Shown here: piece after piece, positions 52,594 through 61,173 of the stretch
How the letters are laid out: each line of letters opens with the position of its first letter
Position numbering within the stretch: position 1 is the first letter of the stretch
Source: Criblamydia sequanensis CRIB-18
Lineage (GTDB): Bacteria > Chlamydiota > Chlamydiia > Chlamydiales > Criblamydiaceae
Length of the DNA: 64,000 nucleotides
Assembly: GCF_000750955.1 (NCBI RefSeq)
Contig: NZ_CCEJ010000003.1
Span: 434,001-498,000 of the forward strand
Direction: 5' to 3'
Notes under the pieces: model-generated
Databases searched by the model: none
Told to the model about the DNA's origin: nothing
Seen by the model: the letters and a program-made list of their open reading frames with translations, nothing else
Translations under genes and position numbers: made by a program

Positions 52594-54737
52594 CAGAATA
52601 CTTCAAATACAAAGAAGAAGAGGGAATAGGGACCCTTATTTTTGATTACCCGGGTGAAAAGATAAATAAAATATCTCCGGATGTTTTAGATGATCTCGAG
52701 CAAAAACTTGACGCCCTTTCGACCAAACCCATTAAAGCCCTTGCGATCACAAGCGCAAAAGAAGATATTTTTATAGCAGGCGCTGATATTAAAATTTTTG
52801 AAAAAGCGTTTGAAAACCCGGCCATTGCAGAAAAATTAATTGATCGGGGCCACGCTGTTTTTAGAAAATTAGCTTCTATGCCCATTCCAACTGTTGCCGC
52901 CATTAACGGTGTTTGTCTTGGCGGGGGAACAGAGCTTGCTTTAGCTTGCAAATTTAGGGTCGCTTCCGACAGTCCCAAAGTTCAAATAGGAACGCCGGAA
53001 GTTAATTTAGGCATTTTTCCCGGTTGGGGCGGAACCCAAAGGCTGCCAAGGTTAATCGGTCTTGAAGAAGGAACAAACCTCATATTAACCGGAAAGTCTG
53101 TCGATGCCAAAAAAGCTTTTAAGCTAAAACTTGTGGATGCCGTTTTACCAAAAGAGTTCTTCAAAGAAGAGCTTCAAAAATTCATGGTATCAATAGAAAG
53201 TAAAGAGAAGCAAAAAGAGTTAATAGACAAAAGAAAAAAGAGCGGTCTTAAAAAGCTTCTCTTAGAAGACAATCCGCTTGGCCGAAGTTTATTTTTTTAC
53301 ATGGCTAATAAAAAGCTTCAGGAAACCACTAAAGGCCACTATAAAGCCCCGGAACTTGCCTTAGATGTCATTAAAAGAACCTACGCTTTGCCATTAGATG
53401 AAGGGCTTAAAGAGGAAGTCGCTGTCTTTAAAAGGGGGCTCCAAAAAGATTTTTCCAATTCAAAGAACTTAATCAACCTCTTTTTTGCAAGCGAAGAAAT
53501 TAAAAAAAATCCCGGTATGGATCTGCCAAAAGAAGTTCCCAAAATTAATAGAGCAGCAGTCATTGGGGCCGGCACTATGGGAGCTAAGATTGCTTATCTT
53601 CTGACGAGCAAAGATATTCCTGTAAGGCTCAAAGATTTAAATTGGAACTTACTTGGAAAAGGGTATGGAACGGTTTTTGAAATCTATCAAATCCTTGTAA
53701 AGAAAAGAAAATTTACAAAAGAACAGGCGGACCGTAAATTTCAGCTTCTTTCAGCTACAAAAGATTATTCAGGGTTTAAACAAGCCGATCTTGTGATTGA
53801 AGCGGCGGTTGAAAATCTTGAGATTAAGAATAAAATTTTTAGCGAGCTTGAAGCGATTCTTTCAGAGGATGCCATTATTGCGACGAACACCTCTTCCCTT
53901 GTGATCGATAGCATGGCTAAAACTTTAAAACACCCTGAGCGTTTTATCGGCATGCACTTTTTCAATCCACCGGATAGAATGCCTTTAGTTGAAATTATCC
54001 CGGGGTCTAAAACATCAAAAGAGACTATAGCTCGAGTTGTTAATCTTTGCAAAACACTTGGAAAGACAGCCGTCGTTGTTAAAGATGTTCCGGGTTTCTT
54101 AGTCAACCGGGTTTTTGCAACAGCTGCCAATGAAGCTAGTTGGTTATTGGAAGAGGGGATCGATATGGAAACTCTTGACAAAAAGATGACTTCTTTTGGG
54201 ATGCCCATGGGTCCTTTTGTTTTAGCTGATGAAGTCGGGAATGACATTGTCTATAAGGTATTCAATGTGATTGAAAACGCTTATGGCGAACGAATGAAAC
54301 AGCCTGAAATTATGAAACTTATGGTAGATAATCAATATCTAGGCAAAAAAAATGGGAAAGGTTTTTATCTTTGGAAGGGTGAGAGGAAGGGAGAGAAAAA
54401 TCCCGGAATAAAAAGGCTTCTTTCAAAAACTCAAAAGCCAAAGACGACACTTGATCCAAGCGATGCGGAAGAGAGAATTCTTTTTTCCATGATCAATGAA
54501 GCTTCTAGATGCCTTGGTGAATCGGTGGCTGCAAGCCCGACTTATATTGATTTAGCTTTAGTATATGGCACGGGATTTCCCCCCTTTAGAGGAGGCCTTT
54601 TGCGTTATGCCGATGAAAGGGGAATTCCTTATATTGTAGAGCGCTTAAAAGTTTTTGAAAAAAAGTATGGCTCAAGATTTGCCCCAAGCCAAGTATTGCT
54701 TGAAAAAGCATCGAAAAAAGAGAAATTTTATAGCTAA
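52590..54737 (+). CDS. fadJ: Fatty acid oxidation complex alpha subunit: enoyl-CoA hydratase/3-hydroxyacyl-CoA dehydrogenase, FadJ-like
   Basis: The 715-residue fusion has an N-terminal crotonase domain (about 1-190; 'FIAGADIKIFE', 'GVCLGGGTELALACK', 'IGTPEVNLGIFPGWGGTQRL' with both catalytic Glu) and a C-terminal NAD-dependent dehydrogenase (about 310-600; 'AAVIGAGTMGAKIAYLL', 'NTSSL', 'GMHFFNPPDRMPLVEII', catalytic His). It carries out the hydration and dehydrogenation steps of beta-oxidation and forms a complex with the FadI thiolase encoded upstream. No acyl-CoA dehydrogenase is in the window, so the first oxidative step must be encoded elsewhere. Confidence 0.95.
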   Translation: MTEYFKYKEEEGIGTLIFDYPGEKINKISPDVLDDLEQKLDALSTKPIKALAITSAKEDIFIAGADIKIFEKAFENPAIAEKLIDRGHAVFRKLASMPIPTVAAINGVCLGGGTELALACKFRVASDSPKVQIGTPEVNLGIFPGWGGTQRLPRLIGLEEGTNLILTGKSVDAKKAFKLKLVDAVLPKEFFKEELQKFMVSIESKEKQKELIDKRKKSGLKKLLLEDNPLGRSLFFYMANKKLQETTKGHYKAPELALDVIKRTYALPLDEGLKEEVAVFKRGLQKDFSNSKNLINLFFASEEIKKNPGMDLPKEVPKINRAAVIGAGTMGAKIAYLLTSKDIPVRLKDLNWNLLGKGYGTVFEIYQILVKKRKFTKEQADRKFQLLSATKDYSGFKQADLVIEAAVENLEIKNKIFSELEAILSEDAIIATNTSSLVIDSMAKTLKHPERFIGMHFFNPPDRMPLVEIIPGSKTSKETIARVVNLCKTLGKTAVVVKDVPGFLVNRVFATAANEASWLLEEGIDMETLDKKMTSFGMPMGPFVLADEVGNDIVYKVFNVIENAYGERMKQPEIMKLMVDNQYLGKKNGKGFYLWKGERKGEKNPGIKRLLSKTQKPKTTLDPSDAEERILFSMINEASRCLGESVAASPTYIDLALVYGTGFPPFRGGLLRYADERGIPYIVERLKVFEKKYGSRFAPSQVLLEKASKKEKFYS

Positions 54738-54743
54738 AAGAAT

Positions 54744-54778
54744 AAGCGGGTTAAACGTTTAACCCGCTTTATTTTTTT
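54744..54778. terminator. Strong bidirectional terminator between fadJ and the thioesterase gene
   Basis: A perfect 26-base palindrome (13-base arms beginning AAGCGGGTTAAAC) is followed by a T-rich run on the plus strand. It lies between convergent genes. Confidence 0.9.
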
Positions 54779-55211
54779 ATTTGCTTTTCTTTTTTTCCAA
54801 GACCGCCATCGTCAAACGGCTTAAGGAAACAAGCTCATCCTGCTCATTAAAAGCCATGACTTGCCAAACGTGAGTGGATTTGCCGAGATGAACAGGCCTT
54901 GCGATTGCTTTCACAAACCCTTCTTTCGCCATTTTTATGTGGCTCGTATTAATATCTAGCCCGACACAATAAAAATGATCCAAATCAACAGCGAAATTGG
55001 CAGCCAAACTTCCGACAGTTTCAGCAAGAGCGGCCGATGCTCCGCCATGCATGATGCCAAACACTTGTTTCGTTCTATGGTCCACCGGCATTGTAGCCGC
55101 AAGAAAATCATCGCCTTTTTCAGAAATTTGAATCCCTAGATAGTCTACCATGGTATTCTCATTCATTTTATTGATGGACTCAAGTGTAAAGGGAGTTTTC
55201 CAAATGCTCAT
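54777..55211 (-). CDS. Hotdog-fold thioesterase (PaaI/MenI-like)
   Basis: The 144-residue protein has the PaaI-type signature 'GIMHGGASAALAETVGS' (hotdog helix with the Glu/Asp nucleophile region) and 'VGLDINTSHIKM'. Enzymes of this group hydrolyse acyl- or aryl-CoA esters. Its place next to the fatty acid operon suggests release of CoA from acyl-CoA intermediates, but menaquinone-pathway DHNA-CoA thioesterase activity cannot be excluded. It ends in a Lys-rich tail beside the shared terminator. Confidence 0.88.
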   Translation of the reverse strand: MSIWKTPFTLESINKMNENTMVDYLGIQISEKGDDFLAATMPVDHRTKQVFGIMHGGASAALAETVGSLAANFAVDLDHFYCVGLDINTSHIKMAKEGFVKAIARPVHLGKSTHVWQVMAFNEQDELVSLSRLTMAVLEKKKSK

Positions 55212-55242
55212 AAAACCTCATTTTTAAGAAAACTATATAAAC

Positions 55243-56574
55243 TTAAGCAATCTTTTCAATGATTTTTCCAAGTTTAAATGCGCAATAGAGACTGAGAATA
55301 AAGCAAGAGAGAACAAAGATGGCTGATAATATAAAAAATTGAACGCTAGTTGATGATACAAAAAGACTTCCCTGGATAAAAAGAAGCCCGAAGAAGAGAC
55401 CGACTTTGCCATACAATAAATCTAGGATGATCTTGCAGGTCAATCGGAAACGTCTCGGAATAAGCTGCAGGGATAGTTCTTTTAAACAAAAGAAAAGCGG
55501 GGCCGTTACGCCAAGCATCAGTATTTCATAACCAAGGCCTACCGTCATACTTCCCAATAATTCTTCATTTTCAGAAAGCTCCCGTCTTAGATCAAAGTTA
55601 TTTTCAAACGATAAATTGTAATAAAAAAAGAGAATGGCAATCACAAGGATAGTTGAAAGCGACCCAAGAAAGAAATTTTTCCAGGCTTGGCTTCTTTTAA
55701 AGAAAAAAGTCGATACTAAAAATAGAAGGCCGCCGCTTTGTAAAAGGATTGCAACCGTTTTAAGAGGCATAACAGGCGGAAAATTCTTGATAATTGCATT
55801 TGTCACCTCAAAAGACCCTGTTGACCCAATTTGATCAAAAAAGAACGTGAATGAGGAAGCAATGGAAAGACAAATAAAGGGCGCTCCAATTTTTAAAAGG
55901 GATGCTTGTTCTATTTCCCGTGTATCTTTTTGATTCTCATTTTTGGGGAGGATTTCAAATAAAAGAAAGCAAGCTAACCCTAAGAGTAAAATCAAGGAAT
56001 AATGAGAAAAGGAAAAAGAAATGAAGAACTTTTTTGTTAAGGACAGATCAAAAAACAAATAGTGTGCAAGTAAGTTAAGTAAAACACATAAAGGGTAGAA
56101 GAGGCTTAACTGTCTAAAAGAGAAATACCGGTTCATATAAGCAAAGAAAAAGAAAAAAAAGCTAAGCGATAGAACTTTAGAAACTAAAAGTTTTCCGGCA
56201 AGAAAAGGCGCTTTATAAAAAAACAGCATGAAGCCGGGTTCTTTCTGGTGAATCAGCTTATGAATGATCGAAGGATAGTTAGCCGCATTTTCACAAAGAA
56301 AGAGAAGGGAAAGAAAAGGAATTATAATAAAAAAAAGTCGAATGATTATTTTAAAATCGAAGAACAGACTGAGAATTAGAAGAGTTAAGCTACAGGCTAA
56401 AACAATGATATTTGCAAAGGAATCTAATGAATTTTGCCAAAGCGTCGACGTTTCAAACTGAGACAGAATAAGTAAACTATTTTTTTCAAAAAGAAACGAA
56501 ACGAGCTGGATTAAGAATAAAGTAAAAAAAATTAAAATTAAGTTTTTCGCATTTAAATAGATTTTAGGCATCAA
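55243..56574 (-). CDS. Polytopic membrane protein, divergent nucleotide-transporter (NTT/Tlc)-like
   Basis: The 443-residue protein has about 11-12 predicted membrane helices. Near the C-terminus 'KELSLQLIPRRFRLTCKIILD' and 'YGKVGLFFGLLF' resemble the NTT pattern 'KE.....D...K.KGKA.ID..G.R.GKS.GA', though the key Lys and Asp positions are only partly kept. NTT proteins import host ATP and other nucleotides in chlamydiae and rickettsiae. Because conservation is weak, substrate and even family are tentative; it may be a paralogue with a new substrate, or an unrelated MFS-like transporter. It is transcribed alone, 31 bases upstream of the thioesterase start. Confidence 0.6.
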   Translation of the reverse strand: MMPKIYLNAKNLILIFFTLFLIQLVSFLFEKNSLLILSQFETSTLWQNSLDSFANIIVLACSLTLLILSLFFDFKIIIRLFFIIIPFLSLLFLCENAANYPSIIHKLIHQKEPGFMLFFYKAPFLAGKLLVSKVLSLSFFFFFFAYMNRYFSFRQLSLFYPLCVLLNLLAHYLFFDLSLTKKFFISFSFSHYSLILLLGLACFLLFEILPKNENQKDTREIEQASLLKIGAPFICLSIASSFTFFFDQIGSTGSFEVTNAIIKNFPPVMPLKTVAILLQSGGLLFLVSTFFFKRSQAWKNFFLGSLSTILVIAILFFYYNLSFENNFDLRRELSENEELLGSMTVGLGYEILMLGVTAPLFFCLKELSLQLIPRRFRLTCKIILDLLYGKVGLFFGLLFIQGSLFVSSTSVQFFILSAIFVLSCFILSLYCAFKLGKIIEKIA

Positions 56575-56759
56575 AATCAGAATTAATTAATTATAAAGTA
56601 CACAATTTTATTCAATAAATAGATAAAATTCAATTTTAATAGTTGAAAATCTGATTAAAAAAAAATATAATATTAATGTTTGATTTACAGTAGCTAAAAA
56701 TCTTTTTGAGTCTTAATATTTTAAAATTCCTACACACCTAAGTCAGAAAGGATAAAACT

Positions 56760-57905
56760 ATGACCACACCTCTTGATAATGTAACCGACACAACAAGTCC
56801 CATTCCCTTTGCCGGAACAACCGAACCTGTTCTTACCGCCGAACAAAGTGATGTAGCAAATACAGCAAGCGCTGTACATGATCTTTTTGATGGAATGCTT
56901 GGTGAGATGCCCCCTGTTACTGTTACCACCAACGATCCCAAAAAAGTAACTATACTTGACTCGGATACTTTTAAAGACCCCTCCCTCTTTCCCGAAACTG
57001 CTGAGGAGGGTGAAGACCTATTTGACAATTTGTCGCCCGATGAAGATAGACCCAAAACTAAGGAACCTATTGAAGAGAAAGACTTGCAAAAACCTTTGAA
57101 AAATGATAAGTCTTCAAAAAAATCAAAACAAAAAGATGCGTCAAAACCGGTCCCCGTCTCACCAGAGGGTAAAACGGCAGAGTCTCTCAAGGAAACTACT
57201 GAGCTACCCAAACCCCCGATGGTGCCTGTCACACCGGTTGATGATGTGAAGGATCCTGTGGCGTCAGCTGAACCCTCAACGTCAACGCCCCCATCAACGC
57301 CCCCATCGAAACTAATAATAGAAGATGTAAACGAAGAGGAAGAGGAAGAGGACCCCCCAAAATCATCTCTTCCTCCCGGAGTAATAATGCAAGATGCAGA
57401 GGAGGCGGATTCAACTTTGCCCACTGCTAAAGCACCCGCTTCACCCCCTCCTTCTACAACTCCGCCAAGTTCACCTGTATCAACGCCAAGTTCACCTGTA
57501 TCAACGCCAAGTTCACCTGTATCAACGCCAAGTTCTCCGAATGCACCTAAGCCTTTGACAATACCACCGGCTCCTGCATCGCCAGCGCCAAAGCCAGATC
57601 CTGCACCGGCACCCGGGCCTGATGCACCACCTCCTCCTGCAGAGCCTCCAAAAGAAACCGAAGAAGAGAAGAAGACTCGGGAAGCAAACGAGAAAAAAGT
57701 AAAGGACGCGGAAAGCCGCTTTTATAAATCCGTTGGAGCTGTTTCTCTTTTTGCCGTGGCCTTTTTTGCAAGCGTTGCAGCTGTAACCGCCGCAATAACA
57801 GCCTCCTGGCTTATCTTTGCCGTTACTTTTATTATAACAGCCGGAACCGGGTTTGGCGGCGCACTTTTGATAAAGCAAGTCTTCGCGAAGACTGCGACTC
57901 CATAA
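56760..57905 (+). CDS. Pro/Ser-rich protein with C-terminal paired membrane helices, Inc-like
   Basis: The ATG at 56760 has AGAAAGGA upstream. The 381-residue protein has a long acidic, Pro/Ser/Thr-rich region (1-300) with a 7-residue tandem repeat (SSPVSTP), then a short charged stretch and a bilobed hydrophobic segment of about 50 residues near the C-terminus ('AVSLFAVAFFASVAAVTAAI', 'WLIFAVTFIITAGTGFGGAL'), i.e. two helices joined by a short turn. This is the hallmark of chlamydial inclusion-membrane proteins, with the disordered part facing the host cytosol. There is no Sec signal. The Inc assignment is by topology only. Confidence 0.72.
   Translation: MTTPLDNVTDTTSPIPFAGTTEPVLTAEQSDVANTASAVHDLFDGMLGEMPPVTVTTNDPKKVTILDSDTFKDPSLFPETAEEGEDLFDNLSPDEDRPKTKEPIEEKDLQKPLKNDKSSKKSKQKDASKPVPVSPEGKTAESLKETTELPKPPMVPVTPVDDVKDPVASAEPSTSTPPSTPPSKLIIEDVNEEEEEEDPPKSSLPPGVIMQDAEEADSTLPTAKAPASPPPSTTPPSSPVSTPSSPVSTPSSPVSTPSSPNAPKPLTIPPAPASPAPKPDPAPAPGPDAPPPPAEPPKETEEEKKTREANEKKVKDAESRFYKSVGAVSLFAVAFFASVAAVTAAITASWLIFAVTFIITAGTGFGGALLIKQVFAKTATP
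57466..57540 (+). repeat. 21-bp in-frame tandem repeat (about 3.5 units)
   Basis: The Pro/Ser-rich region carries three nearly identical 21-base units encoding SSPVSTP plus a partial fourth. Identity between units is almost complete, suggesting recent slippage and possible length variation between strains. Confidence 0.85.
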
Positions 57906-57909
57906 ACTA

Positions 57910-57947
57910 AAAAGCCCGATAAAACAAACTTGCTTTATCGGGCTTTT
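57910..57947 (+). terminator. Rho-independent terminator of the Inc-like gene
   Basis: A perfect 14-base stem (AAAAGCCCGATAAA and complement) with a 10-base loop lies four bases after the stop codon and ends in TTTT. Confidence 0.88.
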
Positions 57948-57967
57948 ACAAATTGGTAGCCAACAAG

Positions 57968-58873
57968 ATGCAATCTTTACATTCAAATTCCGTAAATAAG
58001 TTTCTTTCTCTCGCAACGCTTGAGTCGCAAGAAATTATTCCCTTGATTCATGAAATTGCGGTCAAGGAGCCCGGGGTTCTTCTTTTAGACCGTATTGCAA
58101 AAATCGGGCGTCGATTTACCATTGTTCCCTCAGAAGAAACGGTAACCTTCTGCAATCTAAATCTAATAAAAATTGAAACGGATCGTCCTTATTTTTATGT
58201 TGCCCGGATAGATGGAGAGAAATTTTTTGTTGAGGCTCCAAGGTATGTTCGTTTAGTCCATGAATTCATTCACCTTATGCATGCCTATGAAGATTCAGAA
58301 GCTGAAAAGAGAAGGGGGGAGCGCCATACAGACGATGGGACCGATAATGAAGAGGAGCGTTTAACCATTTTTGGGATAAATAATGAGGAGATTGATCTTT
58401 GTTCTGAAAATAGTTTCCTTGCGCTAGAAGGCCTGCCTTTAAGGATAGACCATGATGGGCCGGCAAGTCAGCCTCCTACGCTTATTGATGTTATAAAAGT
58501 CGGAGCTCTTGGCAGCTTAAAAGAAATCTTGAAAGATGATCCATCAAAAATCAATTTTGCAAGTTATTGCCATACTGCTCAAGCCACCGTTTCTCTTCTT
58601 AGTGCAGCGGCCTATCATAACCAAATTGAAGTCATTGATTTCTTGCTTGAAAATGGGGTAGACATTCATACGGCCGATGAAATCGGAGGACCGATAATTG
58701 CCGCGTTAAAAAATGATCATAAAGAGCTAGCCCTTTCATTAATTCAAAGAGGACTAGACACAACCCTTAGAGACAGCCAGGGAATGTCTGCGCTGGATCT
58801 ATTAAATTCAAGACCGACAGCTCGTTTTGATACACGAAGCAAACCCATTATAAAGCTGCTTTTAGAGTCTTAA
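57968..58873 (+). CDS. M91 (NleD/HopH1-like) zinc-protease domain fused to ankyrin repeats
   Basis: I take the ATG at 57968 (301 residues); a TTG at 57953 would overlap the terminator region more closely. The N-terminal ~165 residues match the M91 effector protease layout: 'LVHEFIHLMHAYED' with the HExxH zinc motif (98-102), then 'EEERLTIFG', 'SENSFLALEGLPLR' (the SEN...GLPxR block of NleD). The C-terminal ~130 residues form ankyrin repeats ('TLIDVIKVGALGSLKEIL', 'AAAYHNQIEVIDFLLENG', 'ALKNDHKELALSLIQRG'). NleD-type proteases cleave host MAP kinases (JNK, p38) in the activation loop. The fusion suggests a secreted protease with an ankyrin targeting module. Confidence 0.8.
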   Translation: MQSLHSNSVNKFLSLATLESQEIIPLIHEIAVKEPGVLLLDRIAKIGRRFTIVPSEETVTFCNLNLIKIETDRPYFYVARIDGEKFFVEAPRYVRLVHEFIHLMHAYEDSEAEKRRGERHTDDGTDNEEERLTIFGINNEEIDLCSENSFLALEGLPLRIDHDGPASQPPTLIDVIKVGALGSLKEILKDDPSKINFASYCHTAQATVSLLSAAAYHNQIEVIDFLLENGVDIHTADEIGGPIIAALKNDHKELALSLIQRGLDTTLRDSQGMSALDLLNSRPTARFDTRSKPIIKLLLES

Positions 58874-58895
58874 ACCCGTGATTAACGCCCTAATG

Positions 58896-60299
58896 CTACC
58901 AAAGGCCTAAGAATTTCCACCAAAGGCCGCCAATAAATAGCCATACAATAATATTGAAAATGCTTAACGCAAGACCTGCTCTCCACCAAGCTGGCGTGTC
59001 TACATAACCGGCTCCAAAAAGAAGCGCCGAAGGGCCGGAGGTGTACTGAGTTAAAGCGCCAAAAAGACTGCTAAAAAAACCAAGGGTGTAGGCTGCAAAA
59101 TGAGGGGGCGTGCCTAAGATAATCGATACGCTTAAAAAAGTTGCGTACATAGCGCTGACATGAGCTAAATTACTTGCGAAAAAATAATGGGCGTAGAAGT
59201 AGGCAATAGATAAAAAGGCGAACCCATATTTCCAGTCATACCCCACCACTCTTTGAACTAATGAATCGCTTAGCCAGGATGTGAATCCAAGTTTGCCAAG
59301 CTGTGTCGCCATAGTTAACAAAGTTGCAAACCAAATGAGTGTTTCCCAGGCTTGATGCTCTTTTTTCACATCATCCCAACTTAAAACGCCGGTACATAAG
59401 AGAATAACAAGTCCTGTTAAGGCTGAAGTGGTCGGTTTGACCCCAATTTTTGCAGCGGACATCCAAAGAATAAGAAGAAGAAAAAAGGTAAAAAGAAGAA
59501 TCCATTCCTTAGTAGAGATAGGTCCAATAGCTTTAAGGCGAGCTTTTGCAAGAGCCGGAGCTCCCGGAGAAAACTTTATTTCAGGCGGGATAAGCCAGTA
59601 AACAAGAAGGGGTATGGCTAAAAGACAAATGGCCCCTGGGACAATGGCGGCAAGAGCCCAGCTGCCCCAAGTGATTGGAATCCCCATATCTCCTGCAATA
59701 TCTGCAATAAGTGGGTTCGCTGACATAGCCGTTAGAAACATAGCGCTTGTCACACAAGAGGCCTGAATAGCTACTTGAGAGAGATAAGCGCCCATTTTTC
59801 TTGAAGACGGATCCTTAGGCTTGCTTTCAAAAATCTCGGAAAGAGATTCGACAATTGGCAAAATAAGGCCGCCTGTCCTTGCAGTGTTACTCGGAATTGC
59901 AGGCGCTAAGACAAGATCGGTGGTTAATATCCCATAACCTAGTCCAATCGTTCTTTTTCCCATTAGCTGCATAAAAACAAAGCTTAATCTTGTTCCAAGG
60001 CCTGTTTTAATAAAGGCCCTTGCGACAAAGTAGGCAAAAACAATTAGCCAGACGGATTCATTACTAAAGCCTGAGAAAGCGACATCAAAAGGAAGAGTCT
60101 TAGTCCAAATAAGAGCCGCAAGCGCCATAAAAGCTACCCCTCCCATAGGAAGAGGCCTTGCGACGACACCAAATATGGTCGCGACAAAAATGGCAAAAAG
60201 ATGCCAGCTTTGTTCTGTTATGCCTTCCGGTATCGGAAGAAGCCAAATAAGGAATCCTACCGCAAAAGTTAAAAAGAAGGGCATAACTTTTTTAACCAT
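58896..60299 (-). CDS. DASS-family dicarboxylate transporter (2-oxoglutarate/malate translocator type)
   Basis: The ATG at 60299 has GAGG 7 bases upstream; a TTG at 60311 is less likely. The 467-residue protein has about 12 membrane helices and DASS marks such as 'AVGFLIWLLPIPEGI', 'PAIPSNTARTGGLILPIV' (SNT substrate motif) and 'NPLIADIA'. The second SNT-like site is 'ASNLAHVSAMYATFLS'. Plastid and chlamydial relatives exchange 2-oxoglutarate for malate. It would import host TCA intermediates. The gene stands alone, convergent with the M91-ankyrin gene. Confidence 0.9.
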   Translation of the reverse strand: MVKKVMPFFLTFAVGFLIWLLPIPEGITEQSWHLFAIFVATIFGVVARPLPMGGVAFMALAALIWTKTLPFDVAFSGFSNESVWLIVFAYFVARAFIKTGLGTRLSFVFMQLMGKRTIGLGYGILTTDLVLAPAIPSNTARTGGLILPIVESLSEIFESKPKDPSSRKMGAYLSQVAIQASCVTSAMFLTAMSANPLIADIAGDMGIPITWGSWALAAIVPGAICLLAIPLLVYWLIPPEIKFSPGAPALAKARLKAIGPISTKEWILLFTFFLLLILWMSAAKIGVKPTTSALTGLVILLCTGVLSWDDVKKEHQAWETLIWFATLLTMATQLGKLGFTSWLSDSLVQRVVGYDWKYGFAFLSIAYFYAHYFFASNLAHVSAMYATFLSVSIILGTPPHFAAYTLGFFSSLFGALTQYTSGPSALLFGAGYVDTPAWWRAGLALSIFNIIVWLFIGGLWWKFLGLW

Positions 60300-60484
60300 A
60301 TAAAACCTCAAAGGAGCGAAAAATTAAAGAGAAACCACGGTTTTGATTTTTGTGAAAACAATCTTCATAAAAAGCCCTTAGGTTAAATTTGGGACGGTTA
60401 AAAAGTATTTAAACTAAATTGCTTGGTGTTAATTTTGCCGATCGACCTTTAAAAAATCAAAAGGTTTAAGAAAGTTTTTGAGCT

Positions 60485-61171
60485 TTATTCATGCGAAGGT
60501 TGCAATTGACCTTTTTCCAGAAATAATTTTTTTCCACAAAGAGAAGCAAGTTCCGGATGATGCGTGACTACAATTAAAGCCTTATTCGGCCTTTTAGAAT
60601 AATCAATAAGAAGATTGTGAATCGTTTTAGCTGTTTCAAGATCCAGATTTCCGGAAGGTTCATCAGCTAAAATAAGATCCGGATCATTGCAAAAGCTTCT
60701 TGCTATAGCCACTCTTTGCTTTTCTCCGCCTGAAAGAAGTTTTGGATAAAAAAACGCTCTTTCTTTTAAACCGACAAGTTCAAGAAGCTCAAAGGCTCTA
60801 TTATAAACAGGCGACCCTTTCGAAAAGTTTTTTCTTAAAATTTTTGCCGGCATAAGGACATTATCAAGAACTGAATAATCATCTAAAAGGTGATAGGATT
60901 GAAAAACAAAAGAGATTTGAGTTCTTCTAATTCTTGAAGCATTAAAAAAATTAAGCTTTTCTCCATTAAAATAAAGCGACCCTTTGGTTGGTTTTTCAAG
61001 CGTTCCAAGAATATGCAAAAGTGTGCTTTTTCCTTCGCCTGATCTTCCAATGATAGCAATGCTGTCGTTAGGATAAACTTTTAAATTAAGGGAATTAAAA
61101 ATTGAAAATTTTTTAGGCCTAAAAAAAGTTTTGGAAATTTCTTTAGCTTCTAGAAGCGGTGTGGTTTCCAT
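60485..61171 (-). CDS. lolD: Lipoprotein-releasing system ATP-binding protein LolD
   Basis: The 228-residue ABC ATPase has Walker A 'GRSGEGKST', Q-loop 'FVFQSYHLLDDYSVLDNV' (the 'LLDD/LLPE' insert of the MacB/LolD group), signature 'LSGGEKQRVAIARSF' and Walker B 'LILADEPSGNLD'. It works with the LolE-like permease encoded two bases upstream to extract lipoproteins from the inner membrane. Gene order rpmG-lolE-lolD is as in Chlamydia (CT150-152). Confidence 0.93.
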   Translation of the reverse strand: METTPLLEAKEISKTFFRPKKFSIFNSLNLKVYPNDSIAIIGRSGEGKSTLLHILGTLEKPTKGSLYFNGEKLNFFNASRIRRTQISFVFQSYHLLDDYSVLDNVLMPAKILRKNFSKGSPVYNRAFELLELVGLKERAFFYPKLLSGGEKQRVAIARSFCNDPDLILADEPSGNLDLETAKTIHNLLIDYSKRPNKALIVVTHHPELASLCGKKLFLEKGQLQPSHE

Positions 61172-61173
61172 GC

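Noticed and set aside
53765-54247. 160-residue minus-strand frame within fadJ
   Set aside because: Antisense shadow of a well-conserved enzyme gene; no Shine-Dalgarno or family match.
56738-57424. 228-residue Ser/Gly-rich frame on the minus strand
   Set aside because: It is the antisense shadow of the Pro/Ser-rich repeat gene at 56760-57905, which has a good Shine-Dalgarno and terminator; the mirror frame is open only because of biased codons.
57466-57540. CRISPR or satellite repeat
   Set aside because: The 21-base units are contiguous and in frame, encoding a Pro/Ser repeat.
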